Positions 46,152-57,813 of a stretch of 64,000 bases of DNA are shown one piece after another. Every line of letters begins with the position of its first letter. The first letter of the stretch is position 1. The stretch is from Cytidiella melzeri (lineage: Eukaryota > Basidiomycota > Agaricomycetes > Polyporales > Irpicaceae). The stretch is from NCBI GenBank assembly GCA_022592445.1, contig JABYQR010000073.1, positions 1 through 64,000 on the forward strand. The letters run 5' to 3'. Both the position numbers and the translations under genes were made by a program. The notes under the pieces are model-generated. The model was not told the origin of the DNA, ran no database searches, and saw nothing but the letters and a program-made list of their open reading frames with translations.

Positions 46152-47318
46152 AACGACATCAACACAACTCGTACGGCTTGTCCTATGTATGGGCCGCTAG
46201 CGGCCTGCATCATCAGCAACCCTGTGGAGATCACCCTCCACAAGGCCACGACGTCCGTCGTACAGTCTCAACCTCCTCGTCGTTTCTTGGCTTTCCTCAA
46301 CGCTATCGTCGCCTCGCTATGTCTGCACACCTCGTTTTCGCTGTCTCATACCGCTTGCTCGGCCACGTCCTTGAGATTATTGGCGTTGTAACATCTACAT
46401 CTTGCAGGTCATGCTGCGTGGCGGATCTGAGCTCCTGTCCATCGACACCTATGCACACTCCTCTTGTCTCACTTCTTGTACATCATACTTCTACCCTACC
46501 ATTTTAACTAAATTAGGACCTCGCACCCATATTTCTTTCCCCTCCCCACTACCTCTTGGATCCCTCCGTTTCCTGTTTAACCCGGCGTCTTGCATCTCGT
46601 TGTTCTTCCATTGTGATTTTCTTGCCCTACGCGCCTTGTGGAAACCTGGACATTTCGGGTTTGAACCGTGCAGACTCACCTTTACGGATCTCCGTGAACA
46701 GATTTTCGTCCTCTCTCTAATTAGGTCCTGTCCTGACGAGCGCCACGGCTCAGAGCCAGAGACAGAAGCGACGCGTTTTGTAGTGGTGTCCAGCGTAGAG
46801 TGTAGATACAACTCTGCAGCAATAGCCACAACATTGTAGCCATTTACATGTACATGAACTAGCCATTATCCGCGACTTTGTCAAGGTGCATTTGTGAATA
46901 GGAAACATAACATGTTTAAGGAGCTGAAGAGCAGTGGAGAGTGAGGCTGCTGCCATGCTCACGCTTCAAGTGACGTGGATCCGGACGTCTCAAGGCCTTA
47001 TAATCATGAAGTGGTATGATTCAGAAAACAAATCAACACAGAAATGCATGTTCGAGAAAACGGAAGGCTTTTAAATTGGCAACAAGCATTTCGTGCACCC
47101 CACTTTCTACTACTGCCAGTGTGGTCGGTCGCCAGTCCAAGGTAAGAAACGTGCTTTACCATGTAAATAAAGTACTTGACAATATTTGCGCGGTCAAATT
47201 ACATCATCATCATTAGCGCAACAAGAACGCGTGCTAGCCTGCTAGGCGATTACATGTAGGCAGCCTGTCCTTCCACCACCATCCCGCAGTCAGTCGGACG
47301 TGGGACTCAGTCGTGAGC
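46152..47318. other. Intergenic between the zinc-finger gene and VPS18
   Basis: 1,167 bp with no supported gene. It is pyrimidine-rich at 46,440-46,640 and may hold a long 3' untranslated region. Short open frames on both strands (up to 145 codons at 46402-46839) lack motifs and overlap each other antisense. No tRNA or repeat was seen. Confidence 0.4.
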
Positions 47319-50300
47319 ATGTTTGACGAATGTCAGTGGTACATTGAACTTGTGTCTCAGCACTCTAACATATTCGCTGGCAGATGTGGAACACACATCT
47401 GGACCGCAGCCTGGCGTCGGGGCGCGTTCAGGCATTCCAATACCGACAGAGTATGAGGGGTTTGAACAGTCACCGTACGAGCAGGAAGAGTTGAGTCAAG
47501 ATGTGTTTGCTACACATGTGCGTACACTGCGTTCCTGCGGCTCTTCCTTCTCTGTGATTGACCGCAGAGGCATGCTCAGCTTGGACCCGAAGCTCCGTCT
47601 GCCCCGATATTCTCGCTTGGCCAGGTGCAATATACCCTTCCTGCTCGCCTTGTCTCACTCGTCGTCTCCTCCGATGTCATGGTGATGGCACTCAGTAACA
47701 ACGTCCTCGTTCTCATCGAAATGACCCGGGACGACCAGGTCTTCCAGATACAAATACCAAAGAAACCAGCGGACTTTACGATTCATAAGCTCTTCTTGGA
47801 CCCTTCCGGACGACACGTCATTATCACCTCTACTCAAGGCGAGAACTGGTATCTATATCGAGGATGGAAAAAACCCAGACTCCTGAAGAGTTTCAAGATG
47901 ATCATAGAGAGCGTGGCGTGGAACAAGGCTCACCTGCTCAGTGCCACCCACCAGACGTCTACCAGGGAGATCCTCATAGGTGGCCGGAACGGCACGTTGT
48001 ACGAGGCCGTTTTGGACGCGCAGGAGGATTTCTTCAAGTCACAGGACCGGTACCTCCAAGCGGTGTTCACCCTGCCGGAACGACATCCAATAACGGGTGT
48101 CAACTTCGATTACTTCCCCGCGATGGAACCACGAAAGGCTCTCGTGCTTGTGACTACGCCTACCCGAATGTATCAGTTCGTCGGCGTACCTGACAGACGC
48201 TCTGAGGACGGAGGCCGGGTGTTTACTGCGCTGTTCGCCAGCTATAACGAGACCGCACCAAGTAAGCCACGCCAGTTTGTTGTTTGCACTGTAGAGACGT
48301 TGCTCACAGTTCGAAGAGATTTTGGAATTGCCTGGAAATGTTGATCACTCTGAGCTGCACATCTACAATCAGAACGCTGACCAGTCGCTGTCATTGCCCA
48401 ACGCGGTTGCGTGGATGACTGGTATGTTTACATCCGTTACACGTTTCATGTACTAGGAATTCTGAGAGGGTTCGGTAGCCCCCGGTATATATCATGGCAA
48501 CCTCAACTACGAGTCGACCACGGATGATTTGATTGACGGTGCTCAGCTCCTCCCATATCCCGCTTTTCCTGCATCTCCATCGATGTCCCCAACTCGCCAT
48601 AATTCGAACGAGCCCATCTTACCAATGTCGATGGTGTTCACCGAATTTCATTTCGTTCTGCTATATCGTGACCGACTGATGGGAGTCTCGACCTTGAACG
48701 AGCAAATAACGTACGAGGACATCTTGCCTCTGGTACGTGGAGGTATGACTACTTGCTCATTTTCATATTGAGAACAGATTTATAGAAACCTAATGAGCAA
48801 GTACAAGGCATTACTGCAGATCCTGTGCGAAAGACCTACTGGGTATACACCGACCAGAATATCTTCGAGCTAGAGCACAAGAACGAGGCCCGCGACGTAT
48901 GGAAAATCTTCCTGGAGAAGGGCAAGTTTAGCTTGGCTCTGCAGCACGCAAAGGTACGTCCAATGTGGAAGAGCTGTGCATCACCCTAAGCAATGCATTG
49001 ACATCGGTAGACCGCAAATCAACGCGATACGATCATGTCTGCGCAAGCCCGTACCTTCTTTGACGAAGGAAGATATTTTCAGGCCGCACAGTCGTACGCT
49101 CAGTGCTCTGTGACCTTTGAAGAAGTGTCCCTAAAGTTTTTGGACGCTGGTGAGAGGGACGCTCTTCGCTCTTACTTGATATCACGGCTCGAGCGGACTA
49201 AGAAAGCGGTAAGTGATATGGTATCCCGCGTATTTAATGCAGCAGAATAAAGTGAGGCGTCTTTTCGCAGGACCTTTCCCAGCGGATGATGCTGGCTACC
49301 TGGCTTGTCGAGTTTTACCTCAGCAAATGCAACGAGCTGGACGACGTTGTGGCCTCAGAGTCGATATCACAAGATGTCGCCAATCTTGAAGCGGAGCGCG
49401 CCATTCTCGAAGAAGATCTTCGGCACTTCTTGGAAACTTACAAGGCAAACCTTGACCCCACAGTAGTCTATGAACTGATCCAGGGACACGGTCGGACTGA
49501 TATGTACCTACATTACGCCACCATTATCGGCGACTACGAACGAGTCGTTGAGCACTGGATCATGGAAGAGGAATGGACTAAGGCAATTGACGTCTTGAAC
49601 CGCCAGGCAAGTGTACGAAGCTATGCGAACGTGTGATCCTGCTCACTCTCGCACACCAGTCGAATCTAGAATTATACTATCGGTTCGCGCCTAACCTTAT
49701 GAGACAGGCCTCGAAAGACACTGTAGATTCTTGGCTCCGGCAACAATCACTCGATCCCCTGCGCCTCGTACCAGCCCTTCTACGAATACAAAAAATTCCC
49801 CGTGATCCTCTGTCTCCGAACCAGGCTCTTCGCTACTTGAACCACGTCATCTTCGAGCAAGGGAACACGTCGCCAACGATACACAATCTCATCATCACAT
49901 TTTATGCCGCCAACCCTGCTGTATCATCTGAAGACGATGGTCCTCTACTACGCTTCCTCACCAGTGCCCCTAGCGACCCGCTCTCGGGGAAGCCCTACTA
50001 TGACCTTGACTATGCTCTCCGATTGTGCAAGCAGACGGGACGCACTCAGCCGTGCGTTCACATATACGCCAAGATGGGCCTGTGGGAAAGCAGCGTTGAT
50101 CTGGCTCTTGAGAAAGGCGATCTGGAATTAGCTATGATCAACGCAGACATGCCGCCTGACGAGGACAGACAATTGAGGAAACGGCTGTGGCTGAAGATCG
50201 CGAGGTACGTTGTGCAGCAAAAGCAAGATATCAAAATGTGAGTGTTTTTCCGCTTTCCTCCCACGTGGGGCAATGTACACTTACTCGAGTCGATGTTTGT

Positions 50301-51160
50301 TTCTTTTTCTTTTCAGGGCGATGCGTTTCCTCGAAAACACCGATCTGCTCAAGATCGAAGATATCTTGCCGTTCTTCCCCGACTTTGTGGTTATCGACGA
50401 CTTCAAGGACGAGATTTGTACCGCACTCGAGAGCTACTCTGCGCACATTGACAGCCTCAAGGCTGAAATGGACGAGACAACACGTAATGCTGAAGCCATC
50501 AAGCAAGACATAGCTGCTCTTGAGAAACGCTTCGTGACGATCGACGCCGAGGAGAGGTGCTCTGTTTGTCACCAACCACTACTCAGTAGACAGTTCTACG
50601 TTTTCCCCTGCCACCATACCTTCCACGCAGATTGTTTGATTGGACTGGTAAGTCTGGCCGAGGTCAAGGTCGTCATTTCAGGCTGATTTGCAGAACAGAC
50701 GAAGGAGTATCTTCCCGCGACCTCATTACGCAAGATCATTGCGCTGCAAACAGAACTCACAGGTCAAACTGCTGCTGCTGTTGCTGGCGGTCCAGGGCGC
50801 CTACCCACGCCACAACGCACCCTACTCTCCGCAAACTTTGGCGTTTCTGTCCCTATACAGAACGGTACCCGTGCGGCAAACACGCTCGGGAGGAACTTGC
50901 TCTCTGCAGGTGATCGTCTACGGGACCTCATTATCCCTGATACGCTCGCGAGCGTTATCACCGCTCCTGTCGGTTGGTTGCCTGGTATGGGGTCAGCTGG
51001 GAAGAAGGTCCCTGAAAACGAGGAAAAGAAGAAGGAAAAGCTGCGAAAGGAGCTCGAGGATCTACTTGCCGGAAGTTGTCCGCTCTGTGAAAACGTGGTT
51101 GCAGGCTTAGACAAGCCGTTTGTGAAAGAAGGGGAGGTTGATTCCAGTTGGACCTTGTAG
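47319..51160 (+). CDS. VPS18: Vps18/Pep3, HOPS/CORVET core subunit with RING-H2
   Basis: Eleven exons (47319-47331, 47384-47517, 47567-48261, 48317-48421, 48479-48732, 48786-48953, 49011-49208, 49271-49606, 49660-50237, 50317-50647, 50700-51160) give 1,090 residues. The Pep3/Vps18 beta-propeller (SLVVSSDVMVMALSNNVLVL, GENWYLYRGWKKPRLL) is followed by helical clathrin-repeat sequence (ARTFFDEGRYFQAAQSYAQC, YLHYATIIGDYERVVEHWIM) and a C-terminal RING-H2 split by a linker: CSVCHQPLL, CHHTFHADC and CPLCENVV. Vps18 tethers membranes for vacuole and endosome fusion. The first coding exon is 13 nt, and intron 49607-49659 uses a GC donor (CAG|GCAAGT). Confidence 0.93.
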
Positions 51161-51257
51161 CGGCTTGCACCAAGATCTCGTGCGCTGAGCATCCTATGTA
51201 ATATATGCACGTGCTATTAATATACCCGGCCTTAGATGTAGGATGTGACGCTAGAAC
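51161..51257. other. 97-bp convergent spacer of VPS18 and SLS1
   Basis: The two stop codons are 97 bp apart, so 3' ends must overlap or be very short. Confidence 0.5.
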
Positions 51258-54200
51258 TCAAAGGACCAGGTCGTCAACAAAGGGTGCGAAGCTGGTAATC
51301 GGAGGCCTATAGAATGCAGAAACATGCGTATCGCAGCCTTGCAAAAAGTCTGACCAGCCGGCGTGCGAGGTGGGATCTGTGCAAATGACCTGATGTATCG
51401 TGTCAGTGATTCTGCGCCCGCCCGTGCAAAAGTGAACACAGACCTCGCAGGAGGTGCTCCGCTGCTTGCTGTCCAGGTCCAATACGCTTTCCGAGACGAT
51501 TGTGGTGGACGATGTAGCAGACTGGAAGGGCTCCAGACTGCGTCGTACCGCATAAGAACCGTGCAAGACGTAAGTTTTCCCATTCGACGTCCAGGCAAGA
51601 GGAGGATCAGGCCCTGTGAGCTCAGGGGAAGCTGAAGTAGTACTGAAACTAAACAACTAACTTCAGTACTCGGTCGCGAAGCGGCATGTCAGTTCTCTTA
51701 CAACTCATGGAGCTGTGAAGCGTACTCGCGCAACACAGAAGATTGTTCGGATTCAGCGAGATCACTCCCTTGGGAGACGACGAATCGGATGTCCATAGCC
51801 CTGTGATCAACTTATAAGCTTTCCGTCGAAGCAATGAAGCACACTCGAAACTTTACCTGTCAGGAAACATGACGTCCAAGGGCGACTCCACAACATGCGT
51901 ATACCGTACTTGCGATGTTAGTGGCAGCGATTCCATGTTATCCTGCTCAGGCGACGGAGGTGATCGTTTGGGCTGTGCCAAAATAACCTCAAGAGTGATC
52001 GATTCGTTTGTGTCCAGTGCAGTCTCGGGAGGTCGCGGCGACATCTCAGTAGGAGAATGATAAGTAGCAAGAGCGCGATAGACGAGTCGATGGATGATTT
52101 TCTGTTCCGAAGGAGAAGATTGCACGAGTGAGGTGGGAAGGCTACAATCACTTGATTCATTGTCGCTTTTTGCCTCATTCAAGGCGAGATACTTACTTTG
52201 GAACGAAAGTGGGCTGGTCATAATTTGACATCCACTCTTGAACTTTCTGATAAGGATGACTACCCTTCAGAGGCCCCAGCAACGCCTGAAGCTCATCTGA
52301 GCGCTTAGTGCTGAATAGGAGATGTCCAAGGCTGGTAATCGTAGAGGTCAGCCGAAGTCTGGATTTTGCACGATCATGTAGGGATACTGACCAAGCTTTG
52401 ATTACCGCACGGCTGCTGTCTTCAGGCGCAAACTTTGACAGCAGAGTATCTTTCAGGCTCGTGTTAGTCCTGAAGGGACGATTAGACGCCTTGGCGAGAC
52501 CCGAGGAACTGTGCTCTCACCCATCGTTAGCAATGACCATTCCTGAGCTCTTGGCTAGCCCTAGTTGTTGTGAAACGACTTTTATAGGCGAGAAGAGCCA
52601 CTCTCCAACGCTTCGAAGTCGGAAGTACGCAGCAGCATCCGTGGGCCACGGCAGCGAACGCGGGGACATAAATGGGTACAGTGCATACTGTTTGGGGGTA
52701 TCAGGGACAATCGGTTGTTTGGCCCTCCGATCAAGTTCTCCAAGGTAAGTAACTAAAGGGATATGTCCAGTGCCCAGAATCTAACGAAAACTTGAATATC
52801 GTCGCGTAGCCGAGATGAAACAGTACGAACCTCGCTCGTAGCTCGTGTCGTGAACCGTTTTGCCCTGTTCAAGCTAGCTATGTCTCTGGCACAAATCCTA
52901 ACCTTAGCTTGGATCAGCGGTGCCGCGTGTGCAGCTGTTAAACTGCACTCACTAAGCCCTCATCGCCGACATTCTCGATATACGCTTCCGCCAGTCGAGA
53001 GACACGCTGTCGAAGTTCTGACGGTATAGGAGCACTTGTTGGTAAGCGAAATGTTTCCTCCACGACACTCTACGGGTAATCAGCTGGTAGTCCCTCATAT
53101 GATCTTGACCGCATACCTTTCGTAAAGCTTTCACTGCTTCGCTAAATCGCTGCACTGATATCCGCACGCCATTGACATCAAGTGATAGAGGGTCTTGCTT
53201 GACGGACACGTGGACCTTGTACTGTGATGAAAGCTGAAGGAGATTCGCACCATCTGGAGTATTGTTGTAAACTTGCGCTGGAGCGTGATCAACGGATATT
53301 TGAGCTTACCACGACCCAGGATGAGAAACAGCTCGCTGGGCATCACTTCAATCTCTACTCCCAGTGATAAGCAGATATCTGAGCGTGCACAACGTGCACT
53401 ACGTACGTTTGCGAGCAACTTCTGTTCTGTCACGTTTGTCTTTCTGGACCTTCTCCAAACTCGGCCAGCCCCATTGATCTTCAATAATCGCCACTGCGAA
53501 GTGCTTCTTGGTAGCCCGTGCTTTGATCTTCTTGGACTGTGACCCGTACAAACTCAGACAATGCTGCAGCTGGCGCCTGGAGAACGAGTGGCAGAGTGTG
53601 TCCAGCAAAGCGTTGTACTCCTCCACATACTTTTCCGACTCGGGGTGGGCATGCTTTACAGGGCGCCATCGTTCAATATCTTCGATAGTGGGCTCCTGTC
53701 CGGTAGCAGTGATAGAGGACAGGAACGACTCGACGCGTGTACGGTTGTCATAGTCTTTGGGCAACTTGCGCGTCACTGAACTCGTCTTGTTCGTCGGTGT
53801 CGTCCATAGCACTTGCTTCGATCCCAACTTTGAGCTGGGCTGTTCAGTCGTAGCCAGCTGTTTCTCCGTAGACGTTGTCGTCCATGCAATTTGGGTCGCC
53901 GCAAGCTTGGAGCTAGCTGGTTCGGCCGTAGTTACCTCTTGCTCGGTAGACGTTGTCGTCCATACGACCTGCTTCGCTCCAAAATTTGAACTGGGTTGTT
54001 CAGCCGAGGCTAGCTGCTGCTCGGTAGGCGTTGTACTCTTTTGGTCAGCAGGCACCTGAACTGTCTCCTGCGTCCTACTAAGGTCACTCGATTCAGCTTG
54101 AGAGGACGCATCATGGGGATGCTCGTCGGAGGTAGGTTGAATTGAGTAGAGGCGTCGACAGAATGTCGGCCTACGTATTGAGGTAGTAGTAGCAAGTAGT

Positions 54201-54277
54201 GGTTTCGTGCAAGCTCGTTGTCGAAGCCAGGCCTGCAATGACATACCACGTCCAGCCAAAGTTCGAAGCCACTGCAC
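51258..54277 (-). CDS. SLS1: SLS1-type mitochondrial inner-membrane KH protein
   Basis: Multi-exon. The first exon runs from 54277 to about 53405 and ends at RTEVARK; further exons contain PSELFLILGR, DGANLLQLSSQYKVHVSVKQ, VRICARDIASLNRAKRF, GHIPLVTYLGELDRRAKQ, SKFAPEDSSRAV and a final exon to 51258. I did not sum all exons. The opening MQWLRTLAGRGMSLQAWLRQ is basic and fits a mitochondrial presequence. The helical block LDTLCHSFSRRQLQHCLSLY, then AIIEDQWGWPSLEKVQKDKR, matches the fungal SLS (mitochondrial inner-membrane-bound regulator) family, which couples mitochondrial mRNAs to translation at the membrane. Between residues about 80 and 165 lies a tandem 26-residue repeat. The family name is from memory of layout. 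Confidence 0.75.
53790..54050 (-). repeat. Tandem 78-bp coding repeats in SLS1
   Basis: About three imperfect 78-bp units encode a 26-residue repeat of the form WTTTSTE, (K/Q)QLATTEQP, then SSKLGSKQV. Units differ by scattered point changes and keep frame, so they expand the region after the presequence without disrupting it. Confidence 0.75.
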
Positions 54278-54478
54278 ACGACACGCACAACTAACAAGTT
54301 GCTTCCAGCGTCAAAGCACTCTAGCTCGCGGGTCCGTATCGGACCGTATCTTCAGTGTGGCCAGGTGTTTATTATTATGTTTCTCCCAGTCTTTCGCTGA
54401 GAAATTGTGGAATGAATGAGAATGAATAGTGCACAACCCGTAATAGGCTTATCCTACTAGTAGTGTACAGCATACACC
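54278..54478. other. SLS1 upstream and hapX downstream spacer
   Basis: 201 bp. It contains the SLS1 promoter region and the hapX 3' end; both genes run leftwards. No motif stands out. Confidence 0.35.
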
Positions 54479-56555
54479 TCACGGTATCGCAAACTTCGCG
54501 TCCAGAAGCCGCAGAGCGTCACTAACCGCGTCAGCATACACCTCTCTCACACGTTTCTGTTGCCCACACTGTAGCAGCACCTCTTGCGGAACAAGCTGCA
54601 GCGAGGGAGATGCCGCCGCCGCTCTTTCCCGCTCCATACCCATCAGCATACCAGAGCTGGTACTGTGCATATCGCTGAACGGACGGTCTTGCGGAGGAGG
54701 CATGGCGTGCTGACCACCAGACGATCCCGACCTCATGTCCACATTTACGGGCGAGTGTTGCTGTTGCTGTTGCTGCTGTGGGAAGGCATTGGCAAGTGTG
54801 AGAGGCGAGATCCCGCGTTCAGGCGTTATCGAGCCCGGCGCCGGGAAAATCTCGACGCGAGGACCGGTGCATTTGGCACGACGGGCAACAACCTCTGCCA
54901 ACAAGTCCAGGTCGGCAAAGGTGACGTTCGGATGTGACTTAAGCTGCCGCCACACATCGTCGCATGGAATCGTGTTATTCTGCAGGCTCGGCGGCTGCGG
55001 TTGCTGCTGTACGCTAAAGCCATTGGAGGGAGACGGCGCGGAATGCGAGAAGACGGAGACCTCTGGGAGAGCAAAGGATGAAGGACCCGTGGCCATGGAG
55101 GTGATTGTTCCAGCGGTCTCACGAGCTCGGCAACAAGAGTTGGTATTCCCACAACATTGTGCGTTAGAGCTCGTACTCGCCGCAATGGGTACAGTATGAC
55201 TGCACCCACCCTCGGAGCCGCATGAACAGTTCCCGAATGATGTAGACGAAGAAGCAACTGATTTATTGATAGCAGCGCAAAAAGCCTTGCCGAAGGCATC
55301 GTCGGCACACGCAGGACAATTCGAGGGATCGCCTGTGCAGGAGGCCTCGGTTTGGCTGGAAGGAGAGGACTGTGACTGTGACTGTGAGATGGGGAAATTT
55401 GGGGTGGTGTTGATGCGTTGTCCACCACGGCGGCGAAGGGGAACAGGGGGCTGGTAGGCAGGAAGGTTATCGAGGATGGAAGGCTGTTGAGTAGACATCT
55501 GACTGCCGTCGAAGCGTAGCTCATGGTCCCGATTGTTGTCCGGGTTCTCTGCTTTGTATGCAGCGGCAGAAGAAGGAAGGTTGTTTATTTGCTGTAGGGC
55601 AAGCTCCCGACATATACAGGGGGTGCTGTCGCTGCAAAAGCCACAATTGAACGTGTCCATGGCACCCCCAGGCTCGAAGATGTTTGTTTTCCCCGATGCA
55701 ATGAAGTCAAAGATGTTACTGAGGGAGGTGCCCTGCGAGAATACCGGACCGTCACGCGGTGGAGGCAGCGATGGCATAGGTGAGAAGCTGGTGTGGTCGT
55801 TGGAGCCTGGCGAGGATGCAGGGGACGTGTCCGGGGAGGAGAAGTATGAAGGGGACGGCATGCCGGCCTGTGCGGGGAATGAGTCCATTATGTCCTGTTG
55901 AGTTCGAGATCGTTTCTGCGAGGGCATGGCGACGCCGTAGGTAGGCGTTTGCGGAACCGAGTCGTCCCTCCATCGTTTTCTGGACATGTCCCGAAGAGAA
56001 TCGCGCTCTTCCTCTACAGCAGCAAGCCTTTGTTGCAGGAGGGTGTTTTCCTTGCGTAGCTTCTCGTTCTCCTCTTTGAGTTTCTTGGAGATGTTTTGTA
56101 GGGCAACGTTCCGCTCGATTTCCCCCTGCTCATACTGCTGAACTCGAGCCTGGAGTTCAGCGAGCTGGGATTGCTTGCGCTCACGGAACGCACGTTGAGC
56201 AGCTCTGCAACTCTGTTCAGAAGATGTGACGGTGTGAACGAATGGGTGCCTACCTGTTCTGCACGCGCCGACCCTTTGCATCGAGCTTAAAAACGCGTGT
56301 CAGTGCGCATCGAACACGGAAGCCAAAGTTGACTAGAAGTGGGCTCACCTCGCCGATGTTGTCGCTAGGTGCTTCTTCAAGCTCTTTCTTTGGCTTTCTA
56401 CCTGGCTTTGGCTTTGGAGGGATGACCCACTCCTTGGAAGCTATGGAGAACTGAGTCGGTGATCAAGGCAGGCGTGACAGGGACGACGTACGGGTAGCCC
56501 AGAGTGTGGTAGACGAGGAGGATGGAATTGGGAGTGTTGGTGCGGAAGTGCTCAT
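54479..56555 (-). CDS. hapX: HapX-type iron regulator (CBC-binding bZIP factor)
   Basis: Four exons (56555-56492, 56440-56349, 56285-56254, 56204-54479) give 637 residues. The N-terminus carries the HAP4-like CBC-binding block KEWVIPPKPKPGRKPKK, then the bZIP basic region VQNRAAQRAFRERKQSQL and a coiled coil (LKEENEKLRKENTLLQQRLA). Downstream are cysteine-rich islands as in HapX: CGFCSDSTPCICR, CTGDPSNCPACADD and CSCGSEGGCSHTVP, then QCCGNTNSCC. HapX docks on the CCAAT complex and represses iron-using genes, or activates storage genes, according to iron sensed by its Cys motifs. Two introns split the bZIP basic region. A Gln run and a conserved C-terminal helix (YADAVSDALRLLDAKFAI) close the protein. 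Confidence 0.92.
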
Positions 56556-56606
56556 TTTGAGTCGGAGGGGTGGCAATGGTGGACGTGGACTCTAAGGTCG
56601 GGTGCG

Positions 56607-56614
56607 TATATATA
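56607..56614 (-). promoter_or_regulatory. hapX TATA box
   Basis: TATATATA lies 52-59 bp upstream of the hapX start on the minus strand, a typical TATA position. Confidence 0.6.
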
Positions 56615-56660
56615 CGAGGCGGCGGTCTGTGTGGGAGAGATGAACAGTGATGGGGGTTAA

Positions 56661-56668
56661 CTGATAAG
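56661..56668. promoter_or_regulatory. Candidate GATA-factor site upstream of hapX
   Basis: CTGATAAG lies about 106 bp upstream of the hapX ATG. Fungal iron GATA repressors (SreA, Fep1, Urbs1) bind ATC(A/T)GATAA-like sites and are known to control hapX in ascomycetes and some basidiomycetes. Single GATA cores are common by chance, so this is only suggestive. Confidence 0.4.
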
Positions 56669-57396
56669 ATATGGCCTCATCTCGTCGTTTTATCGAATCC
56701 GGTGTCTGCCGATGTTCCCATCAATTCTGAACAAACACTCCTCCGAGTCCTTCTCTACAGCACCAGCACTCCCGAAATAATACCTGTCTACATGGGACTG
56801 GCGTACTCGACGTGTTACACGTACACGTCTCAGCCTCCTTGTCGTTTATTCGGAATTCAGACTCACTCCTTACCTCTGTCCCTCAGACCGAAGCATCCTC
56901 AAGCACTACTACTTCTACCATCAGCAGTTCCGCATCACATTATCTGTCCCCGTCCTGACAACCATAAACGAATACTACGCGCCAAATGTCTTCATATTCC
57001 GAATTGTCTGTCCTTCTAGACGACGACCCATTCTTCTCTCGACACACATGTCTACCTCCCATTGTACCGCCCATCTGCGCGAATTCCCAAAGCCCGGTCT
57101 GGAGATCCTGTAACTGCAGATGCACACCTGTTTCACCGGCCACAAAACTTTTCCTCGCCCGACGGTGATTTAGTGGCAGCCTTTGGTTTTGTGGCGAGCA
57201 TAGTGGTAAAGTGCGACCCGGAGCGCGGTATGTATCGAGATCGTCCACCTCACGCCACGGTCCTTGTCGTTCAACTATGGATCCTTTTGTTCGGGCTCTC
57301 ATCTGTGGCCGACGACATCGTCCAATATGTGCTCGATGCTTTAGGTTTGCTTCAAGCTTCAGTCCCAACGCCCATGCTCATCAAAACCGGACATCG
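56669..57396. other. Region upstream of hapX without a supported gene
   Basis: Open frames run on both strands here. A plus-strand frame is open from 57020 to 57478 and another begins MSSYSELSVLLDDDPFFSRH at 56986, but neither shows a known domain and the antisense frames are as long. I could not decide whether a short plus-strand gene exists. Confidence 0.3.
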
Positions 57397-57813
57397 TTAC
57401 ACAACTTTGAATTTGAGGCTGTCCGGCGCATATCGTCGCCAATACGTCAGCACAGTGAATCTGGCATTACGAGAGTAAAAATACTCACAGACAATCTTGG
57501 ACTCCAGATCTGCCATATGCTTGGTCGTAGAAAATTCTCAATGAATACTTGCTCATATCTAGACCCTCTTCCATAGCAATACATACGCCTTGCACGTGTC
57601 ATTCGCCCAAGAATTCCGAATACACCCCCAAAGCTCGCTCGCCAGTGCTCCGACATTCTGGCCTTCCGAAGACTTTTCCCGGGGTTCAAGCAGTTGCTCG
57701 ATGAAAAGTAATTGTCCGGCAGCCAAGTTTTGCATGTTCAGGCGGCTGTCCGGAAAGGAGAGAGAGCCTCTTGAAAACCCTGTTTGTGTGAAGTTGACGA
57801 AAGCTACGTGGCA
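57397..57813 (-). CDS. Candidate multi-exon gene, product unrecognised (5' end unresolved)
   Basis: An 83-codon open exon at 57813-57565, starting at a CCGCAG acceptor, reads VNFTQTGFSRGSLSFPDSRL, then MQNLAAGQLLFIEQLLEPRE and ALASELWGCIRNSWAND. Splicing to an acceptor at 57520 keeps frame and gives HMADLESKIV. That exon may end at a strong GTGAGTATTT donor (57488) or read on to a TAA at 57397-57399. Composition is protein-like and helical, but no family comes to mind. Upstream exons probably exist but I could not chain them. It could also be a decayed gene. Confidence 0.3.

Noticed and set aside
46402..46839. 145-codon plus frame downstream of the zinc-finger gene
   Set aside because: No domain, no splice partners and overlapped by a 112-codon antisense frame; probably 3' untranslated or intergenic.
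57020..57478. 152-codon plus-strand open frame
   Set aside because: No ATG near its start, no known domain, and it overlaps equally long antisense frames; listed only as unresolved sequence.
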